Assembly: GCA_902761365.1 (NCBI GenBank)
Contig: CACWJZ010000009.1
Span: 1-64,000, forward strand
DNA from: an uncultured Eubacteriales bacterium
GTDB taxonomy: Bacteria > Bacillota > Clostridia > Christensenellales > CAG-138
Length of the DNA: 64,000 nt
Reading direction: 5' to 3'
Shown: positions 7,056-15,849 of the stretch, one piece after another
How the letters are laid out: every line of letters begins with the position of its first letter
Position numbering within the stretch: position 1 is the first letter of the stretch
Notes under the pieces: model-generated
Database searches by the model: none
What the model saw: only the letters and a program-made list of their open reading frames with translations
Told to the model about the DNA's origin: nothing
Program-made: the position numbers and the translations under genes

Positions 7056-8798
7056 CTAAATGCTCCAGCCGGCGCTGGCGCTTTGGAGCTGGGCCATGCG
7101 CTGGAAGACGCCGTTCTCCCTGGCGAGGAGCTCAGCGGGGCTGCCCTCCTCCACCACCTGGCCCTCGGTCAGGACCACGATCTTGTCCGCCGCCTCCACG
7201 GTGCGCATGCGATGGGCGATGACCAGCACCGTCTTCCCGGCCAGCAGGCGGGAGAGCGCCCCCTGGACCTTGGTTTCGTTCTCCACGTCCAGGGAGGCCG
7301 TGGCCTCGTCCAGCAGGACGATGGGAGCATTCTTCAGCAGTGCTCGGGCGATGGAGATGCGCTGGCGCTCGCCGCCGGAGAGCTTGGCGCCGTTCTCGCC
7401 GATGGGCGTATGGTAGCCCTGGGGGAGCTTTTCCACGAACTCGTCGCAGTTGGCCGCTGCGGCCGCCGCCCGGACCTCCTCGTCCGTGGCCCCGTGCTTG
7501 CCCAGGCGGATGTTCTCCATGACCGTGTCGTCGAAGAGCACCACGTCCTGGAACACCATGGAGTAGTCGGTGAGCAGGACCTCCGGGTCCACGGTACTGA
7601 TGTCCACGCCGCCGACCTTGATACTACCTTTGGACACGTCCCACAGCCGGGCCGCCAGCCGGGCGCAGGTGCTCTTGCCTGAGCCGGAGGGGCCCACCAG
7701 GGCCGTCACCTCACCCTCCTTGGCGGTGAAACTGACGCCCTTCAATACGTCGTGGTCGTCGTAGGCGAAGCTGACGTTGTCAAAGACGATGTCATGCCCC
7801 TTCGGCTCGAACACCTCCGCGCCTTCCGCCGTGGGCGTGTCGTGGATCTCATTGAGACGGCTGGCCGAAACTTGAGAAACGAACATTTCCGCGATCAGGG
7901 CCAGGGCCTGGTCGAAGGGCGCGTAGATGCGGGTGATGACCATGAGAAACAGGAACATCAGCATAAAGTCGATGGAGCCCTTCAGCACCAGCGACGCGCC
8001 GGTCAGGATCGTGGTGGCCACGCCCAGGCGCATGATGATGGATGCGCCGTTGACGAACAGGCCAATCACCAGCTCGCCCTTCCGGTTCGTGCTTTCAAAC
8101 CGGTCGATCTTCTGATACAGACGGTCCAGGTATTCCTTCTCCCGGTTGGTCGCCCGGATCTCGCGGATGTTCTCAATGGATTCCTGGATGTTGTCGGACA
8201 CCGCCAGGGCGTCGGCTTTCAGCTTTTGGGAGCTGCGCTTTTGTATTCTCCGGCTGCCGAAGAGAAGGAGAAACGCCACCGGCACGCCCCACAGGCAGGC
8301 AAGGGCCATCCGCCAGTCGTAGACGAACAGCATCACCGCGATGATGGCCGTGGAAATATACGCCCCGTAGAGATACCCCAGGCAGTGAGACCAGACGTGC
8401 TCCAGCCGGTTCACGTCGCCCATGATCGTTTCCGTCAGGTCCGCCAGATCCCGCTTCCCGAAATAGCCCAGAGGGAGCTTGCGCAACCGCTCCGCGATGG
8501 AGATCCGGGTGTCCTTGATCTCCCGATATACGAGACCGTATGTGGTGTGGTACTGCTCCAAGTGCGTGAAGAACGACAGCACCACGAAGGCCGCCACCAG
8601 GCCGAGGAAGACCCAGGCCCTGGGCAGCGGGGCGCCGCTCGTCAGCGTGTCCATATATCCCTGCATCAGATAGTAGAGGATGCCCATGCCCGCCATCATG
8701 GTGAGGTTGACGATGACCGTCCAGGCGGCGCCCTTTTTCGTGTTCGCGAGGCCCTTATCGGTCAGCGCGTATTTCCGTTTCAGCTGTTCTCCCATCAT
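7056..8798 (-). CDS. ABC exporter half-transporter (second of a heterodimeric pair)
   Basis: 580 residues: a six-helix transmembrane domain (about 20-310) fused to an ATPase domain (about 335-575). Walker A is GPSGSGKST, the signature is LSGGERQR, Walker B is IVLLDEATASLD, and the H-loop is IAHRMRT. All are canonical, so this subunit has a complete set of ATPase motifs. Two bases separate its ATG from the stop of the upstream half-transporter, and GGAGGG precedes it, so the two are translated from one message and should form a heterodimer. By resemblance the pair belongs to the YbtP/YbtQ-IrtA/IrtB-like group, whose members handle siderophores or metals. Because of its fold it could also be a drug or peptide exporter. 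The palindromes upstream of the operon favour metal-responsive control. Confidence 0.9.
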   Translation of the reverse strand: MMGEQLKRKYALTDKGLANTKKGAAWTVIVNLTMMAGMGILYYLMQGYMDTLTSGAPLPRAWVFLGLVAAFVVLSFFTHLEQYHTTYGLVYREIKDTRISIAERLRKLPLGYFGKRDLADLTETIMGDVNRLEHVWSHCLGYLYGAYISTAIIAVMLFVYDWRMALACLWGVPVAFLLLFGSRRIQKRSSQKLKADALAVSDNIQESIENIREIRATNREKEYLDRLYQKIDRFESTNRKGELVIGLFVNGASIIMRLGVATTILTGASLVLKGSIDFMLMFLFLMVITRIYAPFDQALALIAEMFVSQVSASRLNEIHDTPTAEGAEVFEPKGHDIVFDNVSFAYDDHDVLKGVSFTAKEGEVTALVGPSGSGKSTCARLAARLWDVSKGSIKVGGVDISTVDPEVLLTDYSMVFQDVVLFDDTVMENIRLGKHGATDEEVRAAAAAANCDEFVEKLPQGYHTPIGENGAKLSGGERQRISIARALLKNAPIVLLDEATASLDVENETKVQGALSRLLAGKTVLVIAHRMRTVEAADKIVVLTEGQVVEEGSPAELLARENGVFQRMAQLQSASAGWSI

Positions 8799-8799
8799 G

Positions 8800-10599
8800 T
8801 CAAGCGCCCTCCTTCACCGACGCGATCCGCCATTGGACCGCCTGATTGTATTCCTTCCACATCCGCTCATAGAGCCCGCCGCCGGAGGAAAGCTCCTCGT
8901 GGGTACCCTCTTCCACGATCCTGCCGTTGTCGAGGACCACGATCCTGTCCGCGCCCACGACGGTGGAGAGCCGGTGGGCGATCATGATGACCGTGCGCCC
9001 CTCCGTCAGGGTTTTCAGCGCCTTCTGGATCAGCGCCTCATTCTCCGGATCGGCAAAGGCCGTGGCCTCGTCCAGCACGATGATGGGCGCGTCCTTCAAA
9101 ATGGCCCGGGCCAGGGCCACCCGCTGCTGTTCGCCGCCGGAAAGATAGGTCCCTTCCGAGCCGATCAGGGTGTCTATGCCGTGGGGAAGTTTAGTCAGGA
9201 TGTCGTCGCACTGGGCGGCGTGAAGGGCGTCCAGGACTTCGTCTCTCGTGGCGCCGGGACGGGCCGCCCGGACGTTCTCGAGGATCGAGGTTTTGAACAG
9301 GCGGGTGTTCTGGAACACGAACGCCACCTTGTCCATCAACACATGGGGGTCCATGTCCTTCACGTCGACGCCGCCCACCAGCACCGCGCCGGAGGAAACG
9401 TCCCAGAAGCGGGGGATCAGGCTGGCCGCGGTGGTCTTGCCGCCGCCGGAGGGGCCCACCAGGGCCACCGTCTCCCCGGGGCGGACGGTGAACGAAACGT
9501 GATCGAGGGCCGGAATGTTCGACCCCTCGTAGGTGAAGGTGACGTCCTCGAACGTTACGCCGTTGTCCTGCGGGGTCTGGGGAGCGTCCGTGACGGGGAG
9601 CGTGGGCGCGTCCATGACCGTGTTGATCCGCGCCAGGGCGTTTTTCGCCAGGATGGTTCCGGCGGAAGCGAACATGATGCGCGCGAGAGCCGTGGAAACG
9701 ATGGCCGAGAACACGGCGTAGAAGGCAAAGTTCGTGATGAAGCCGGCAAAATCGCCAGCCAGGGCGGACGGGGCCAGCAGCAGCACCGCGGGGACCAGGA
9801 AGATGAACACGCCCTCCGTGCAGGTGAGATTGACCGACTGGGGCACCCGACAGACGCCGCCGGTGTACCGCTCCGCCTTGGCGCTGTAGTCCTCGATGGC
9901 CGCCTTGAAGGCTTTGAAGGAATAGACCGTCTGCTGGAAGACCTTGACCACCGGGATGCCCCGCACATACTCGGTCCCGGCCTTGCTCATCACGTCCTGG
10001 GCCTGTTGATATTCCATCATCAGATGGGCGTTCTTGCCGCCCATCATGGAGAACATGGCGAGAACGGATATAAGTGCGGCCAGCAGGCAGGCGCACCCCA
10101 TGCGCCAGTCGAAGACGAGCATCAGGACCATCATGGCGATGAACATGGCCGCCGTGCCCACGATGTCGGCCAGGTTATGGGCGAGCAAGGTTTCCGTCTC
10201 CCCCGCGCCGCCGTCCAGGCGATTGCGCAGCAGGCCCGAGCCGTTGTTGTCGAAGAACCCGAGGGGCGTCTGCATCAGGTGAGCGACGCCCTGCTTGCGG
10301 ATGTTCGCCGCGGTGCGGAACGCGGAAAGGTGGGTGCACATCAGGGCAGCGAAATAGACGAGAATGCCGCCAAAGGAGAAGCCAAAGGCCATCCAGCCAT
10401 AGGTGCCGATGTTCGTCGCCGCCGTCCAGTTGGGCGCCACGGCGATCAGATCCCGGGCCGCCAGCCAGATGCAGATATAGGGCGCCATGCCCAAAACCAT
10501 GGCCACGGCGGACAGGCCCAACCCCAGGAAGGTGAGCCCCTTATAGTTCCCCGCGTAGCGGAGCAGGACGGCCACGTCGCTTTGTTTCTTTTCTTTCAT
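8800..10599 (-). CDS. ABC exporter half-transporter (first of the pair), YbtP/IrtA-like
   Basis: 599 residues with six predicted membrane helices (about 15-310) and a C-terminal ATPase. Walker A is GPSGGGKTT, the signature is LSGGEQQR, Walker B is IIVLDEATAF followed by ADPENE, and the switch histidine is in IAHRLST. The LDEATAFADPENE form of Walker B is what I associate with the siderophore/metal YbtPQ-IrtAB branch rather than with MsbA-type lipid flippases; this is from memory of the family. It is the first gene of the operon. A consensus promoter lies at 10719-10747, an 18-base perfect palindrome sits at its start site, and a second palindrome sits in the leader. Its stop is two bases before the start of the partner gene. 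Confidence 0.9.
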   Translation of the reverse strand: MKEKKQSDVAVLLRYAGNYKGLTFLGLGLSAVAMVLGMAPYICIWLAARDLIAVAPNWTAATNIGTYGWMAFGFSFGGILVYFAALMCTHLSAFRTAANIRKQGVAHLMQTPLGFFDNNGSGLLRNRLDGGAGETETLLAHNLADIVGTAAMFIAMMVLMLVFDWRMGCACLLAALISVLAMFSMMGGKNAHLMMEYQQAQDVMSKAGTEYVRGIPVVKVFQQTVYSFKAFKAAIEDYSAKAERYTGGVCRVPQSVNLTCTEGVFIFLVPAVLLLAPSALAGDFAGFITNFAFYAVFSAIVSTALARIMFASAGTILAKNALARINTVMDAPTLPVTDAPQTPQDNGVTFEDVTFTYEGSNIPALDHVSFTVRPGETVALVGPSGGGKTTAASLIPRFWDVSSGAVLVGGVDVKDMDPHVLMDKVAFVFQNTRLFKTSILENVRAARPGATRDEVLDALHAAQCDDILTKLPHGIDTLIGSEGTYLSGGEQQRVALARAILKDAPIIVLDEATAFADPENEALIQKALKTLTEGRTVIMIAHRLSTVVGADRIVVLDNGRIVEEGTHEELSSGGGLYERMWKEYNQAVQWRIASVKEGA

Positions 10600-10638
10600 C
10601 TACGAACCTTCTTTCTTATCTTTCATGGACGCCCTTTG

Positions 10639-10654
10639 GTTAGAGTTCTCTAAC
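10639..10654. promoter_or_regulatory. Palindromic operator in the ABC exporter leader
   Basis: GTTAGAGTTCTCTAAC has perfect 7-base arms GTTAGAG/CTCTAAC. Its centre is 55 bases (about five helical turns) from the centre of the second palindrome at 10693-10710, so both could be bound on the same face. GTTAG..CTAAC half-sites are typical of DtxR/IdeR-family repressors. Confidence 0.55.
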
Positions 10655-10692
10655 TTATGGGCCGTAGATAGAGCGCCGTTGCAGCGCCCGGT

Positions 10693-10710
10693 GGTTAGCA
10701 ATTGCTAACC
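10693..10710. promoter_or_regulatory. 18-base perfect palindromic operator of the ABC exporter operon
   Basis: GGTTAGCAATTGCTAACC reads the same on both strands. It begins one or two bases after the predicted start site of the minus-strand promoter, an ideal place for a repressor. The GTTAG/CTAAC arms resemble IdeR/DtxR boxes (inference). Confidence 0.7.
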
Positions 10711-10718
10711 TTTCTTGC

Positions 10719-10747
10719 AGTATACACGACCTGGAGCCAGAAAGCAA
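10719..10747 (-). promoter_or_regulatory. Sigma-A promoter of the ABC exporter operon
   Basis: Minus strand TTGCTT (10747-10742), 17-base spacer, TATACT (10724-10719). The predicted start is near 10712, leaving a leader of about 110 bases that contains both palindromes. Confidence 0.7.
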
Positions 10748-10807
10748 GTCTTTTTTGGTATCACATTTGCCTGCCTGGAGGGGCCATGGTGTCCTGTAAG
10801 ATGACGA

Positions 10808-10834
10808 ACGGGAGGAGTTTTGCTCTCCTCCCGT
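10808..10834 (-). terminator. Hairpin at the end of glnA
   Basis: ACGGGAGGAG (10808-10817) pairs perfectly with CTCCTCCCGT (10825-10834) eight bases after the glnA stop. There is little of a U-tract on the minus strand, so it may be a weak terminator. Confidence 0.55.
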
Positions 10835-10841
10835 CCGAATG

Positions 10842-12266
10842 CTACACGTTATAGTATTGTTCGAACTCTGCCGGGTGCGGGATCGCTGCCATCTCCCGGC
10901 ATTCCTTCCGCTTGGCCGCGATAAAGTTCCGAATCAGCGCTTCGGGGAACACGCCGCCGCGGGTCAGGTACTCATGATCCGCTTCCAGGGCATCCAACGC
11001 GATATCGAGTGAAGTCGGCAGATGGTGGAGCTTCGCCTTCTCCTCTTCCGGCAGCTTGTAGAGATTGACATCATAGGGCCCCCAGCCGTTCTCGTGGGGG
11101 TCGATCTGATGCTCGATCCCGTCGAGCCCCGCCATGAGCAGGGCCGCATAGCAGAAGTACGGGTTGCAGGTGGCGTCAGGGTTGCGGATCTCGAAGCGGC
11201 GCATCTTGGGCGTTTTGGCGTAGGCCGGGATGCGGATGACCGCGCTGCGGTTGCTCGTGGCATAGCCCACGGTGACCGGGGCTTCAAAGCCGGGCACCAA
11301 CCGTTTGAAGGAGTTCGTGGAGGGATTCGTGATGGCGCAGAGGGAGGCGATATGCTTGAGCAGGCCGCCCATGAACCAGTGAGCCTCTTTGCTGAGATGC
11401 GAATAGCCGTTGTCATCCGAGAAGACCGGCTCGCCGTCCTTCAAGAGCAGCATGTGCACGTGCATCCCGCTGCCGGCTTCGCCGTAGACGGGCTTGGGCA
11501 TGAAGGTCGCGCTCTTGCCGTGCTTCAGGGCGGTATTCTGAATGATATACTTGATCATCATCGTATCGTCCGCCATCTTCGACATGGGCGCCAGCTTCGG
11601 CTCGATCTCGAACTGGCCCGAGCCGCCGACCTCGGGGTGATGATACTTGATGGGGATCCCGGCCTCTTCCATCAGCAGGCACATCTCGCTACGGCACTCA
11701 AACGTGCGGTCCAGCGGCTTGGCGATGTGGTAGTGGCCCTGTTTTGGAACGATGACGCCCTTCATGTTGACATCGCTGTTCCAATAGGCCTGCTCGGCGT
11801 CCAGCCGCATGCTGATCTCATTCGGGGCGACCTTCCAGGCCACGTCGTCGAAGAGATAGAACTCAAACTCCGGCAGGATCAGCATGGTATCGGCGATGCC
11901 GCTGTCCCTCATGTACTTTTCCGCCGCCACCACGATGTTGCGCGGATACTGGGCCAGCGGCCGGTTCTGCGGATAGTCGATCACCATGGCGTTACCGGTC
12001 ATGGACAGCGTGGCTACCTCGCAGAACGGATCGATCTGCATGGTGTCCGGGTCGGGAAGGAAGACCATATCGCTCTTCTCGACCACGGCATAGCCGTAGT
12101 TGGACGCATCGAAGCCGATGCCGTCGGTCATGGTCTCTTCGGTAAAGTTGCTGGCGGGAATGGTCACATGACGAAACTTGCCATGAATATCGACCATCTT
12201 GAAATCTACCATTTTGATGTCATTGTCACGAATGAACTGCATGACTTCCTGTACCGTTTTTGCCAT
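10842..12266 (-). CDS. glnA: Glutamine synthetase, type I
   Basis: 474 residues; makes glutamine from glutamate, ammonia and ATP. The beta-grasp N-terminal domain (about 1-105) carries GIGFDASNYGY. The catalytic domain shows the glutamate-loop and metal residues in PEFEFYLFDD, HHPEVGGSGQFEIEP, GSGMHVHM and NSFKRLVPGFEAP, and the ATP/glutamate-binding region around NRSAVIRIPAY and RRFEIRNPDA. A tyrosine in VNLYKLPEEE sits where the adenylylation site of enteric GSI-beta lies, though the surrounding motif differs and no adenylyltransferase is visible here. Shine-Dalgarno CGGAGGT precedes the ATG. It lies downstream of, and on the same strand as, the branched-chain amino acid transporter operon, separated by 73 bases with a strong hairpin. 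Nitrogen-linked co-regulation is plausible. Confidence 0.95.
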   Translation of the reverse strand: MAKTVQEVMQFIRDNDIKMVDFKMVDIHGKFRHVTIPASNFTEETMTDGIGFDASNYGYAVVEKSDMVFLPDPDTMQIDPFCEVATLSMTGNAMVIDYPQNRPLAQYPRNIVVAAEKYMRDSGIADTMLILPEFEFYLFDDVAWKVAPNEISMRLDAEQAYWNSDVNMKGVIVPKQGHYHIAKPLDRTFECRSEMCLLMEEAGIPIKYHHPEVGGSGQFEIEPKLAPMSKMADDTMMIKYIIQNTALKHGKSATFMPKPVYGEAGSGMHVHMLLLKDGEPVFSDDNGYSHLSKEAHWFMGGLLKHIASLCAITNPSTNSFKRLVPGFEAPVTVGYATSNRSAVIRIPAYAKTPKMRRFEIRNPDATCNPYFCYAALLMAGLDGIEHQIDPHENGWGPYDVNLYKLPEEEKAKLHHLPTSLDIALDALEADHEYLTRGGVFPEALIRNFIAAKRKECREMAAIPHPAEFEQYYNV

Positions 12267-12304
12267 TTAACATGACCTCCGTTAATATTTTTTCGATACA
12301 CGAG

Positions 12305-12331
12305 GGCAGGCGGCCGAATCGGCCGCCTGCC
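12305..12331 (-). terminator. Hairpin between livF and glnA
   Basis: A 27-base near-perfect palindrome: 13 bases GGCAGGCGGCCGA (12305-12317), one centre base, then its complement (12319-12331). It lies eight bases after the livF stop. No U-tract follows on the minus strand, so it may partly terminate or protect the liv message. Confidence 0.55.
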
Positions 12332-12339
12332 ATATTGTC

Positions 12340-13053
12340 CTATTTTGCGTGGCCGAGATACGCTTCGGCGATCGTCGGGTCCTTGAGCAGCTGCTTTCCG
12401 GGTCCGCTCATGGTGATGCGGCCCTGCTCCAGAACGTAGGCGTTGTCCGCCACAGAGAGTGCTTTCAGCGCGTTCTGTTCCACCAGCAGGATCGTCTTTC
12501 CCATGGCCTTGATCTCCTTAATGGTCTCGAAGATCGTGTTGACCAGCAGGGGGGCAAGGCCCAGGGACGGCTCATCCAGCATGATCAGCTCGGGCGCCGA
12601 CATGATGCCGCGGCCCATGGCCAGCATCTGCTGCTCTCCGCCGGAAAGCGTGCCGGCGATCTGATTCTTCCGTTCTTCCAGACGGGGAAAGATCTCGTAG
12701 ACGCGCTTTAGATCCCGTTCGATCCCGGCTTTGTCCTTGCGCAGATACGCGCCGAGGATCAGGTTCTCGTAGGTCGTCAGGTTGGCGAAGATCAGCCGGC
12801 CCTCGGGCACCTGGCAGATGCCCTGCTTGACGATCTTGTTTGCCTGAGAGGGTAGCTTTTCGCCGCGGAAAAGGATCTCCCCGGACTGACGTTTCACGAT
12901 GCCGGAAATGGTGTTCATCATGGAGGACTTTCCCGCGCCGTTGGAGCCGATGATGGAAACGATCTGTCCCTCCTCCACATCGAGGGAGATGCCCTTGAGC
13001 GCATGGATACCGCCGTAATAGACGTTCAGGTCACGTACCTCAAGCATTGACAT
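12340..13053 (-). CDS. livF: Branched-chain amino acid ABC transporter, ATPase LivF
   Basis: 237 residues, one of the two ATPases powering a hydrophobic amino acid importer. Walker A is GSNGAGKSS, the signature is LSGGEQQMLAMGRGI and Walker B is LIMLDEPSLGLAP, all diagnostic of the LivF branch. I start it at the ATG at 13053, nine bases after AAGGAGG, so that it overlaps livG by 14 bases; an upstream in-frame start would lie deeper inside livG. It is the last gene of the liv operon, and a strong hairpin follows. It works at the inner membrane face with LivG, LivH and LivM. Substrate range in this family is broad (Leu/Ile/Val and others), so the exact amino acid is not certain. Confidence 0.93.
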   Translation of the reverse strand: MSMLEVRDLNVYYGGIHALKGISLDVEEGQIVSIIGSNGAGKSSMMNTISGIVKRQSGEILFRGEKLPSQANKIVKQGICQVPEGRLIFANLTTYENLILGAYLRKDKAGIERDLKRVYEIFPRLEERKNQIAGTLSGGEQQMLAMGRGIMSAPELIMLDEPSLGLAPLLVNTIFETIKEIKAMGKTILLVEQNALKALSVADNAYVLEQGRITMSGPGKQLLKDPTIAEAYLGHAK

Positions 13054-13930
13054 CGGCGTCTTCCTCCTTTCCGAGATAGGCTTCGATGACATCGGGATTC
13101 TGCTGGATCTCCGCGGGCGTACCCTCGGCCAGCGGTTTGCCGAAGTTCAGCACGAAGATGCGGTCAGACACGTTCATGACCAGATCCATGTGGTGTTCGA
13201 TGATCAGTACCGTCAGATCGAAGCGGTCGCGGATCTCGCGGATCAGATCCATCAGTGCGATGGTCTCCTCAGGGTTCATGCCGGCAGCCGGCTCGTCGAG
13301 CAGCAGGAGCTTCGGATCCGTCGCCAGCGCGCGGGCGATCTCCAGTTTCCTCTGCTGGCCGTAGGGCAGGTTCACGGCGATCATGTCCCTGTACTGCCAG
13401 ATGCCCATGATCTTGAGCAGCTCCTCCGTCTTTTCGCGGAGCTTCTTCTCCTGCCAGTAATACTTGGTCAGCCACTTGGGGCCCTTGGAGAAGCGCCACA
13501 GGGACTGGAAGATGTTGTAGTCCGCCTCCGCGTGGCAGGCGGTCAGCACGTTGTTGTAGACCGTCTCGCTCTTGAAAAGGCGGATGTTCTGGAAGGTTCG
13601 CGCGATGCCCTTGGACATAATCTCGTAGGGCTTTTTCTTGAAGGGTTTGACCCCCGTCTCGCGCATGTCGTCCTTGATGATGTTCTCGCCCTGGCCGATC
13701 ACCGTGTCGCCAAAGATGATGCGGCCTTCTGTCAGCGCGTACACGCCGGTGATCAGATTGAAAATGGTGGTCTTGCCGGCACCGTTCGGGCCGATCAGCG
13801 CATAGATCTCGCCTTTTTTGACCATGAACGAGACATCGCCCACGGCGGTCAGGCCGCCGAAGCGTTTGGTCACGTGCCAGAGCTCCAGCACGACATTCGG
13901 ATCATGATGGGCAAAGGTGATGTCTTTCAT
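13040..13930 (-). CDS. livG: Branched-chain amino acid ABC transporter, ATPase LivG
   Basis: 296 residues. Walker A is GPNGAGKTT. The insertion typical of LivG, around the [12 protein letters not shown] segment and [12 protein letters not shown], follows. The signature degenerates to [15 protein letters not shown] as is normal for LivG, and Walker B is [15 protein letters not shown]. The H-loop is IEHHMDLVM. The length is slightly above the usual 255 because of a longer stretch between Walker A and the signature and an N-terminal extension. The start ATG overlaps the livM stop by four bases (ATGA), so translation is coupled. It pairs with LivF. Confidence 0.94.
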   Translation of the reverse strand: MKDITFAHHDPNVVLELWHVTKRFGGLTAVGDVSFMVKKGEIYALIGPNGAGKTTIFNLITGVYALTEGRIIFGDTVIGQGENIIKDDMRETGVKPFKKKPYEIMSKGIARTFQNIRLFKSETVYNNVLTACHAEADYNIFQSLWRFSKGPKWLTKYYWQEKKLREKTEELLKIMGIWQYRDMIAVNLPYGQQRKLEIARALATDPKLLLLDEPAAGMNPEETIALMDLIREIRDRFDLTVLIIEHHMDLVMNVSDRIFVLNFGKPLAEGTPAEIQQNPDVIEAYLGKEEDADVNA

Positions 13931-14874
13931 ACCGGCAGCTCCTCTCCCGGACCCGGAACGTCAGACGGCGGATCCTTCTTCTTTTTTCTGAACAGGCCGA
14001 CGATGGCCTTGAACACCTTGAGATCTGTGATCTCCTTGCCACCCATGAGGCCCTTCGGGCGCACGATCATGATGATGATGACGGCGAGGCCGTAGAAGAC
14101 CAGACGCCAGTCGCCCACCGCGCGCAGCAGCTCAGGCAGCGCGCAGAGCAGGATGGTGCCGAGCACAGAGCCTGTGATCGAGCCCATGCCGCCGAAGATG
14201 ACCATGATGGTGTACTCCGTGGATTTGACCATCATGAACATCTTGGGCTGCAGATAGCCGAAGTAGTGCGCCAGCATGCCGCCCGCGACGCCGGCATAGA
14301 GCGCGGACATGCACATGGCGAGCATCTTGGAGTTGAAGGTGTTGATGCCGCTCATCTGGGCGGCCAGCTCATCCTCGCGAACGGCCAACATGCTGCGGCC
14401 GTGCTTGGAATTCATGAGCAGGGCCGTCGCGGTCAGAAAGATGACCACGATGACCAGCGCGACCGGCAAGGTCGTGTGCAGGGGGATGCTCGCGATGCCT
14501 TTGGCCCCGTCCAGCACGAACTGCTTGCCGCCGATGTTCAGATTCAGGTTCAGGTTGTTGAAGATCAACCGTATCGCCTCGCCCACGCCGAGGGTCGCGA
14601 TACAGAAATAGTCGCCTTTTAAGCCCAGTGTGATCTTACCGAGGGCCGCACCGAAAACCATGGCCACGAGGCCGGCCACCAGCAGCGCCAGCCCGTACGG
14701 GAGGCCGAAGCCCATCGTGCAGAGGACCGAAATGTACGCGCCGATGCAGACGAAGCCCGCGTGGCCGAAAGAGAACATTCCGGTGTAGCCCGTCAGGATG
14801 GAGAGGCCCAGCACGATCAGCAGCGTATAGCAGGACTGGATCAGGATGCCTTCGATATAATACCAGCTAAACAT
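13927..14874 (-). CDS. livM: Branched-chain amino acid ABC transporter, permease LivM
   Basis: 315 residues with eight to ten hydrophobic helices. The LivM hallmark GYTGMFSFGHAGFVCIGAYISVL lies near the N-terminus (about residues 27-50). The cytoplasmic coupling loop (about 180-195) contains AVREDELAAQMSGIN, which docks on the ATPases, and GGMGSITGSVLGT lies near 230. The C-terminal tail (about 285-315) is charged and Pro-rich. It follows livH by 12 bases and overlaps livG by four. The length fits the family. Confidence 0.93.
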   Translation of the reverse strand: MFSWYYIEGILIQSCYTLLIVLGLSILTGYTGMFSFGHAGFVCIGAYISVLCTMGFGLPYGLALLVAGLVAMVFGAALGKITLGLKGDYFCIATLGVGEAIRLIFNNLNLNLNIGGKQFVLDGAKGIASIPLHTTLPVALVIVVIFLTATALLMNSKHGRSMLAVREDELAAQMSGINTFNSKMLAMCMSALYAGVAGGMLAHYFGYLQPKMFMMVKSTEYTIMVIFGGMGSITGSVLGTILLCALPELLRAVGDWRLVFYGLAVIIIMIVRPKGLMGGKEITDLKVFKAIVGLFRKKKKDPPSDVPGPGEELPV

Positions 14875-14886
14875 ATCCGATTCTCC

Positions 14887-15765
14887 TTACGCCTTGTCTT
14901 CCACGGGCTTGCCCATAAGGCCGGACGGCTTGATGATCAAAACGATGATCAGCAGGGCATACACGAACAGGTCGCGCAGGCTGGAGTTGATGGATGCCAC
15001 GAAGATCTCCATGATGCCGAGCAGCAGGGAGCCCACGATCGCGCCGGGCAGGCTTCCGAGGCCGCCGAAGACCGCAGCGACGAAGGACTTGTTGGTCACC
15101 TGGCCGATGGTCGGCTTCACGATGAAGCGCATGCCGTAGAGCATGCCGGCAAAGCCTGCCAGCACGCCGCCCATCAGGAAGACGACGAAAATGACCAGCG
15201 AGCTGTTGATGCCCATCAGCGTGCCGGCCTTCTCGTTGTAGGAGCAGGCGCGGATGGCGAGACCGATCTTGGTCTTCTGGATGATGATCATAAGCACGAG
15301 CAGGGAAACCGCCGAAACGATGATCATCAGCAGGCTGTCAAGGCCCAGGGAGAGGCTTCCGATCTTGATGCTGTTGGAGAACAGCGTGGGGTAGTTGCGG
15401 GGCGTGCCGTCGATCGTGGCGATCACGAAGTTTTCGAGGAAGATCGACGCGCCCATGGCGGAGATGATGAAGTACAGAGACGGCGCTTTGCGCTTGCGCA
15501 GCGGAGAGTAGACCAGCCGCTCGATGATGACGGCCAAAAGCCCGCTGCCAACGCCGCACAAGAGGAAGGCCACCAGGAAGGGGACCTTCAGCGCTGTCAG
15601 TGCAAAAAAGCCCACGTAAGCGCCGACCATGATGACGCCGCCGTGAGCGAAGTTGGAAAAGCTCATGATACTGTAGACCAGTGAATAGCCGACCGACATC
15701 AGCGCGTACATGCCGCCCAAACAGATGCCGTTGACCAACTGCTGGAGATAGTATTGGAGATCCAT
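14887..15765 (-). CDS. livH: Branched-chain amino acid ABC transporter, permease LivH
   Basis: 292 residues, eight or so membrane helices. It begins with the LivH-type QQLVNGICLGGMYALMSVG segment and carries FSNFAHGGVIMVGAYVGF, the LivH coupling loop around ACSYNEKAGTLMGIN (about 178-192), and the conserved GGLGSLPGAIVGSLLLG toward the end. It is the first permease gene after the binding protein livJ; 84 bases containing a stable hairpin (15795-15821) separate them. It forms the membrane channel with LivM. Confidence 0.93.
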   Translation of the reverse strand: MDLQYYLQQLVNGICLGGMYALMSVGYSLVYSIMSFSNFAHGGVIMVGAYVGFFALTALKVPFLVAFLLCGVGSGLLAVIIERLVYSPLRKRKAPSLYFIISAMGASIFLENFVIATIDGTPRNYPTLFSNSIKIGSLSLGLDSLLMIIVSAVSLLVLMIIIQKTKIGLAIRACSYNEKAGTLMGINSSLVIFVVFLMGGVLAGFAGMLYGMRFIVKPTIGQVTNKSFVAAVFGGLGSLPGAIVGSLLLGIMEIFVASINSSLRDLFVYALLIIVLIIKPSGLMGKPVEDKA

Positions 15766-15794
15766 AAACAGCCTCCTAAGGTTCTTTGAGCATA

Positions 15795-15821
15795 GGGCGC
15801 CCCCTTATGCAGGGAGCGCCC
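15795..15821 (-). other. Intercistronic hairpin between livJ and livH
   Basis: On the minus strand GGGCGCTCCC pairs with GGGGGCGCCC around a short loop (15821-15795). No U-tract follows. Such hairpins protect the binding-protein message and lower expression of the permeases; similar ones follow the other binding-protein genes of this window. Confidence 0.65.
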
Positions 15822-15849
15822 CGGTTGTCGGACCTTTCCGGGATCAGGA

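Noticed and set aside
10760..10841. Possible regulatory RNA between the exporter promoter and glnA
   Set aside because: Only the glnA hairpin is seen; no conserved riboswitch elements can be recognised.
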